NCBI RefSeq assembly: GCF_025751585.1 | Contig: NZ_JAOWKX010000003.1 | Location: 448,323 to 512,322, forward strand | Reading direction: 5' to 3' | Length of the DNA stretch: 64,000 nt | Origin: Fluctibacter corallii | Lineage (GTDB): Bacteria > Pseudomonadota > Gammaproteobacteria > Enterobacterales > Alteromonadaceae | In this document: positions 60,630 to 64,000 of the stretch, in pieces | Layout: every line of letters begins with the position of its first letter | Numbering within the stretch: position 1 is the stretch's first letter | Made by a program: the position numbers and the translations under genes | The notes under the pieces: generated by a model | The model's input: the letters and a program-made list of their open reading frames with translations, nothing else | Database searches by the model: none | Told to the model about the DNA's origin: nothing

Positions 60630-61049
60630 ATGGATAATTATGAAGAGCTGTCAAGAGTAAGTAGAGAGTTAGGCGTTAACATCAGTTTGATGCCTAAAGA
60701 ATGGGGGAGCACCTATATAGAATTGATACTTAACAAATTCAAACCGTTTAAAATTACAGGCCACGTTTCAATTGGTGAAAGTGCTACTGCAACATCTTTG
60801 GAAAACCATGAATTTAGTTATTCAAAAAACCTTGAAGATGAGCCGGTGTATGTTTTTTTTGAGCAAAAAGGGGATAAGCGTGAAAACGTAATAATGGTTG
60901 AAGATGGTCGTTTACTCTGCGATTTGTTCGCAAATGCGTATGGGATGGAGTATTTTGTTTCGAATAAAAATGGTGACTATTTAATTGCAGTTAATTGGTA
61001 TGCGATAGAGGGTGTTGGTAATGTCAGTAGTTGGTTAAAAGAGTTATAA
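60630..61049 (+). CDS. Putative orphan immunity protein
   Basis: 139 aa. Starts DNYEELSRVSRELGVNI, then beta strands (ITGHVSIGESATATSLENHE, DEPVYVFFEQKGDKRENVIM) and a C-terminal helix. Acidic overall, as expected of an inhibitor of a basic nuclease. Family unknown. Confidence 0.55.
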   Translation: MDNYEELSRVSRELGVNISLMPKEWGSTYIELILNKFKPFKITGHVSIGESATATSLENHEFSYSKNLEDEPVYVFFEQKGDKRENVIMVEDGRLLCDLFANAYGMEYFVSNKNGDYLIAVNWYAIEGVGNVSSWLKEL

Positions 61050-61058
61050 ATGGATTAA

Positions 61059-61331
61059 GGCATTAGATTCATTCAACTCCGGGGCTGCCAAATCACCAGA
61101 GAAAACAAGTATGGTTTCCCAATTATCAAAGTGGAATCTGTTACTGGAACGCATGTTGCTGAGGTTGAGTCCGGTGAAAGCATACAACGGAATAATATAT
61201 TTGTAATAAAAGGCTTAAAATCGCCTAGTTTTTACAAAAAAATCCTAATAGAAAGCCATAAAATTGAAAGAAAATTTATTAAATCAATCTGTGCTCTTAA
61301 CACAGGCGCTGCTTGGGGTTATTTCCCCTAA
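61059..61331 (+). pseudogene. Toxin-like fragment overlapping an immunity-like gene
   Basis: 90-codon open frame without an early start (a GTG occurs at 61131). The first two-thirds are protein-like (CQITRENKYGFPIIKVESVT, NNIFVIKGLKSPSFYKKIL); the last ~22 codons overlap the next gene out of frame and probably are not original coding. A frameshift near 61260 would explain this. Confidence 0.4.
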
Positions 61332-61586
61332 CTTTAGAATGGTGTCGATTCGATTAGAGAAAGAAATGTGGATTGTCACTATAGTTCTAGAAGAAGAGGA
61401 TGCGCAGGATTTAGAAGAAATAGAAGATCTTGAAGTAGAATATGAAGTACTGCAGAGGATATACTGAAATTTAGATATGAGTTTGAAATCGTTATAACTA
61501 ATGAGGAATTATCATGGCCGAGTTTAGATTCAATTGTGGTATTCAGAAGGAGAGAATTCAGTCTGGATGGAGAAAAAATTAAATAG
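61264..61586 (+). pseudogene. Frameshifted immunity-like gene
   Basis: The TTG frame (61264-61467) reads LLTQALLGVISPNFRMVSIR then EEEDAQDLEEIEDLEVEYEV, the start of a colicin-type immunity family I have seen as ALLG-V-x-P-N-x-R-x-V. It stops early. Shifting one base near 61450 continues the protein (EDILKFRYEFEIVITNEELS, then WPSLDSIVVFRRREFSLDG) to a stop at 61586. A one-base insertion therefore appears to have broken the gene. Overlap with the preceding fragment is 68 bp; the true start is uncertain. Confidence 0.6.
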
Positions 61587-61670
61587 CGAACTTAACTTTT
61601 ATCTTCTTAATGGGAAATCTTTTACTTGATGTATGTTAGTTGAAGATCTCGACCATCGTCACTTTCAGAT

Positions 61671-62000
61671 TTGTCTAAACCAACTATCATAAATGATAGA
61701 ATTCAAGTTAAAATTGAAAAACAAAATAGGCATTTCTCAAATGGAAATATGGGGACAGCTCACGCTGAGATAGGGGCTATTCAACAAGCATTTGATGCAG
61801 GTATCACTATGGGCAAAAGTATGACTATCAGTGTTACAGGAAAAAATGTTTGTGGTTATTGTATAGGTGATATAGCCGCGGCAGCTAAAAAAGCTGGATT
61901 AAAAGAATTAACGGTAAGAGCAGTAGACAATAAGACAGGTTTACCTATTACTTACTATTGGGTACCGGGAATGAAGAGTATAAAGGTGAAAAATGATTAG
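61671..62000 (+). CDS. Orphan MafB19-like deaminase toxin domain
   Basis: 109 aa from a TTG. The frame is open upstream to 61641 (RSRPSSLSDL before the TTG), so this is the broken end of a larger toxin. GTAHAEIGAIQQAFDAG holds the catalytic His-Ala-Glu and GKNVCGYCIGDIAAAAKKAG the Cys-x-x-Cys zinc ligands of the cytidine-deaminase fold; TYYWVPGMKS completes the MafB19 pattern. Family members deaminate nucleic-acid bases after delivery. It overlaps its immunity gene by 8 bp. Without a secretion module it cannot be delivered; whether it is translated is unknown. Confidence 0.8.
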   Translation: MSKPTIINDRIQVKIEKQNRHFSNGNMGTAHAEIGAIQQAFDAGITMGKSMTISVTGKNVCGYCIGDIAAAAKKAGLKELTVRAVDNKTGLPITYYWVPGMKSIKVKND

Positions 62001-62418
62001 TAGAGTACAGGCTGGTGGCTTTTATATTGATCAGAAGGGACAGCGTCAGCAGTTTCCACTGATGACAACCCCTACTTTTCATGAATTGCATCAAGTTTAT
62101 TTTAAGCATTTTAGCTTTGAAGGAGTATTAGAAATTTCAAAGCATTTTGAAAGCGGTGAAAAGCAAACACTTGAATTAAGCTTTTGCAGTTCAAGATTTT
62201 TGCTGTCTATACGAGTTATTGCTAGTGATGGAACCATTACGTTCTATACAATGAATGGGATGCAAGAGGATAGACAAAAGATTAAATACTTTATGGGAGA
62301 ACCTTTTCCTAGTTATTGTGTTGTGTCAGATCTTAACCTTGTTTTTTCAGTGGTTTCGGATTTTTTAGAAAATAATAGTGATGAAGTTAGTGATTATTTT
62401 GTATTGGAGGAATTCTAA
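61993..62418 (+). CDS. Immunity protein of the deaminase toxin, Imm1-like
   Basis: 141 aa. The ATG lies inside the last codons of the deaminase, so translation is coupled. Pattern: TTPTFHELHQVYFKHFSFEG, then EKQTLELSFCSSRFLLSIRV and a C-terminal DLNLVFSVVSDFLENN helix. Imm1 proteins commonly partner deaminase toxins; the assignment rests on position and loose pattern. Confidence 0.7.
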   Translation: MISRVQAGGFYIDQKGQRQQFPLMTTPTFHELHQVYFKHFSFEGVLEISKHFESGEKQTLELSFCSSRFLLSIRVIASDGTITFYTMNGMQEDRQKIKYFMGEPFPSYCVVSDLNLVFSVVSDFLENNSDEVSDYFVLEEF

Positions 62419-62590
62419 TTTATTCAAATTGTAATAAATTAGGCGACTCGTAAATTTTATTGTAATTTTATTCGTGTATATTTAGATTATTTTCAATATC
62501 TTTATTAATAATGTTGATTAGGTTTATTCTGTAGGTGTGGGGTGGATGATGTTAAAAATTTTTAAATGATTTTATGGAAATTAAAGTAGT

Positions 62591-62923
62591 ATGAAAGATA
62601 GAGAAGTTGAATTTCAAAAATCGTTAATTCAATCTCAAAATGCTCTTTTTGAAGATGTCGAAAAGAAGAGGGTTTTGGAAGCGTTAGTTAGCAACTTTCC
62701 AGACTTTTCTACTTTCTATCCTCTCGATTGGATTCCAGAGCAGGGAGAGGATATATATATCATTTTAATAAATAAGTTACTTGTCGTAAAAGTAGAAGTT
62801 GACAAGTTTGATAAAGATAAAGAAGCACACTTAGAAATAATTTCTATTAAAGAATATCGAAAAAACTTGAGTAAAATTGGGAGGCTTAAATTAGCTGTTG
62901 CACTTGATTTAGCAAATTTATAA
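62591..62923 (+). CDS. Putative orphan immunity protein
   Basis: 110 aa, Lys/Glu-rich. N-terminal helix (VEFQKSLIQSQNALFEDVEK), then EALVSNFPDFSTFYPLDWI and a strand EDIYIILINKLLVVKVEVDK. No family recognised. It follows 172 bp of very AT-rich DNA without a visible tail. Confidence 0.5.
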   Translation: MKDREVEFQKSLIQSQNALFEDVEKKRVLEALVSNFPDFSTFYPLDWIPEQGEDIYIILINKLLVVKVEVDKFDKDKEAHLEIISIKEYRKNLSKIGRLKLAVALDLANL

Positions 62924-62944
62924 AAAATTTAGAGCCCTTGATGA

Positions 62945-63094
62945 CCTTTCCCTAAAACTAAACCAGGTTTGCCTATAGAGTTACCCCAAGTTTGGGACTC
63001 TTTACTGGAAGAGCATTCGTCGAAAGCAAAAGTCTATACACAAGAGGAGTTTTTAAATAAATATGGAAGCCAAAATGGACAAGATAAGCCATGA
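62945..63094 (+). pseudogene. Toxin C-terminal tail overlapping an immunity-like gene
   Basis: 49 codons after a TGA: KPGLPIELPQVWDSLLEEHS, then VYTQEEFLNKYGSQNGQDKP. Its end overlaps the start of the next gene by 32 bp in another frame, as in intact toxin-immunity pairs. Confidence 0.55.
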
Positions 63095-63692
63095 CTTGTG
63101 GTCTGGATATAATGCAATTGGCCTTTTTATTCATAATTCAGAGTTCTACTGGGTTATGAATTACAAAGAAAATTTTGCTTTAAACCCAGATGTTAATATG
63201 CGAATAGGCCTTACAGATGGCAGCTTAAATCTGGAGCAATATGAAGAAATTAAGCGAAGTTATCGTGGCGGAGTATACCAAATTACAACAGATAATTTTA
63301 TAGACTATGTTACCCATGACGATGTTACACTCTTTACGTTTGAGCAGATGAAAGAGTTAATGTTCTACAACTTTGATGAAAGCCTTCTTACAACATTGAG
63401 GAGAAAATTGAAGCCATCTGAACCTGATTTTCCTCAGAGAGAAGAATTAAACAGTAATGAATTTTTAAAATGGAATGAGATGGCCTCTAGGTTCCCACTA
63501 TTTTATATCAATTTTGATGAAAAGCAGTTTTTTCATTTAGACCGAGACAGGTTTCATGAGAGTCAAGCTTATCCAGATTGGGATGCAGCTAATAAGAATT
63601 TTTTAAGCTTGATCCCAGACGAGCAAAAGTATTGGATTAAAGATGACTTTAACTATGAAACGATATGTTTTTTCCCAAAAGATTTATCATAA
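63063..63692 (+). CDS. Putative orphan immunity protein, 209 aa
   Basis: Starts within the preceding toxin tail; GAGGAG lies 14 bases before the ATG. N-terminal part SHDLWSGYNAIGLFIHNSEF then a beta-rich region (RIGLTDGSLNLEQYEEIKRS), and a C-terminal part rich in Phe/Asp (SRFPLFYINFDEKQFFHLDR). Acidic. I do not recognise the family. Confidence 0.6.
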   Translation: MEAKMDKISHDLWSGYNAIGLFIHNSEFYWVMNYKENFALNPDVNMRIGLTDGSLNLEQYEEIKRSYRGGVYQITTDNFIDYVTHDDVTLFTFEQMKELMFYNFDESLLTTLRRKLKPSEPDFPQREELNSNEFLKWNEMASRFPLFYINFDEKQFFHLDRDRFHESQAYPDWDAANKNFLSLIPDEQKYWIKDDFNYETICFFPKDLS

Positions 63693-63713
63693 ATTAATGG
63701 AGGAATTTAAATA

Positions 63714-64000
63714 TTGATTCCCGAAAAGCAAATTCGTGCAGTTTATACTGATAGCACAATACGCGTCTATCAAGCATACAATGATGCTATCGCAAATGCT
63801 GCATTGGATAAAGGAACATTTGTCGCTCCGCCATTTAAACTAGAGCGGATGACATGGGTTAAGCCGTCTTTCTTATGGATGATGTACCGTTCAGGTTGGG
63901 GACAAAAAGACTGTGGCCAAAATAGAATATTGGCGATTGATATTACAAGAGAAGGGTTTGAGTGGGCACTAGAAAACAGCGTTTTGAGCGGAAAAGCAAA
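63714..64000 (+). CDS. DUF4291-family protein, cut by the window edge
   Basis: The frame begins at TTG with GGAGGA 9 bases upstream and runs off the right edge after 95 codons. IRAVYTDSTIRVYQAYNDAI, FKLERMTWVKPSFLWMMYRS and ILAIDITREGFEWAL are hallmark blocks of DUF4291. The function of the family is unknown to me. It is the last seen member of the array region and is not preceded by a toxin tail. Confidence 0.82.
   Translation, partial: MIPEKQIRAVYTDSTIRVYQAYNDAIANAALDKGTFVAPPFKLERMTWVKPSFLWMMYRSGWGQKDCGQNRILAIDITREGFEWALENSVLSGKA

Noticed and set aside
61514..61582. Small ATG frame beginning MAEFRFNCG
   Set aside because: It is out of frame with the better-supported continuation of the frameshifted immunity gene and has no other support.

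Overview
The window looks like chromosomal DNA from a marine gammaproteobacterium of the Alteromonadales type. This is inferred from the gene mix (YbdG-type MscM channel, YihG-like acyltransferases, DPP4-type peptidase, CLCA_X/LPD1 protein, YggN, YeeZ-like and YgjV proteins, NIT-domain chemoreceptor), the moderate GC content and the short intergenic repeats. I have no species identification. I saw no rRNA, tRNA or CRISPR array.

Bases 1-28,700 are an ordinary chromosomal backbone. In order they hold: the end of a metallo-beta-lactamase-fold hydrolase; an exported amidohydrolase; a small exported protein; a PLP-dependent dehydratase; a chemoreceptor with a PH-domain gene; a DPP4-like peptidase; a Rossmann-fold protein and TrmN6; a possible CheW-like protein; YgjV; a lone ExbD; an LPD1-domain protein and flavodoxin; a TauE/SafE permease; a PhoD-like phosphatase; an exported esterase-like protein; MsrA; a DCC-family protein; two reductase-like proteins; an NSS sodium symporter; YggN; a class C beta-lactamase-fold hydrolase; and an mscM/acyltransferase/acyltransferase operon. 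Several clear hairpin terminators separate these units.

Bases 28,700-52,100 are a two-partner-secretion, contact-dependent-inhibition (CDI) type locus. A 566-bp AT-rich leader precedes a CdiB/ShlB-type outer-membrane transporter (571 aa). It is followed 16 bp later by a giant CdiA/FhaB-type exoprotein of 6914 aa (20.7 kb). That protein has a TPS secretion domain, about 4200 residues of beta-helical repeats, a low-complexity linker, a second (FHA-2 type) repeat block with a coiled coil, a pretoxin region carrying an HEITH zincin-like motif, and two distinguishable C-terminal domains. A candidate cognate immunity gene starts 1 bp after the stop codon.

Bases 52,100-64,000 are a graveyard and arsenal of displaced toxin-immunity modules in AT-richer DNA. 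At least fourteen small genes (SUKH/SMI1, WapI-like, YezG-like, Imm1-like and unrecognised families) sit one after another. Many are preceded by a short open frame, without a start codon, that stops at or just before the immunity start (TAATG/TGATG overlaps). I read these frames as the last codons of toxin domains whose upstream parts are lost. One toxin domain is more complete: a MafB19-like deaminase overlapping its immunity gene. A 99-bp near-copy of the big cdiA gene remains at 59,071. An IS3-family element interrupts one small gene with a 4-bp duplication; removing it restores the frame. A KptA-type RNA 2'-phosphotransferase lies inside the array, and a DUF4291 gene runs off the right edge. 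Together this suggests a CDI locus that has repeatedly swapped its toxin tip, keeping old immunity genes downstream as protection against siblings and competitors.
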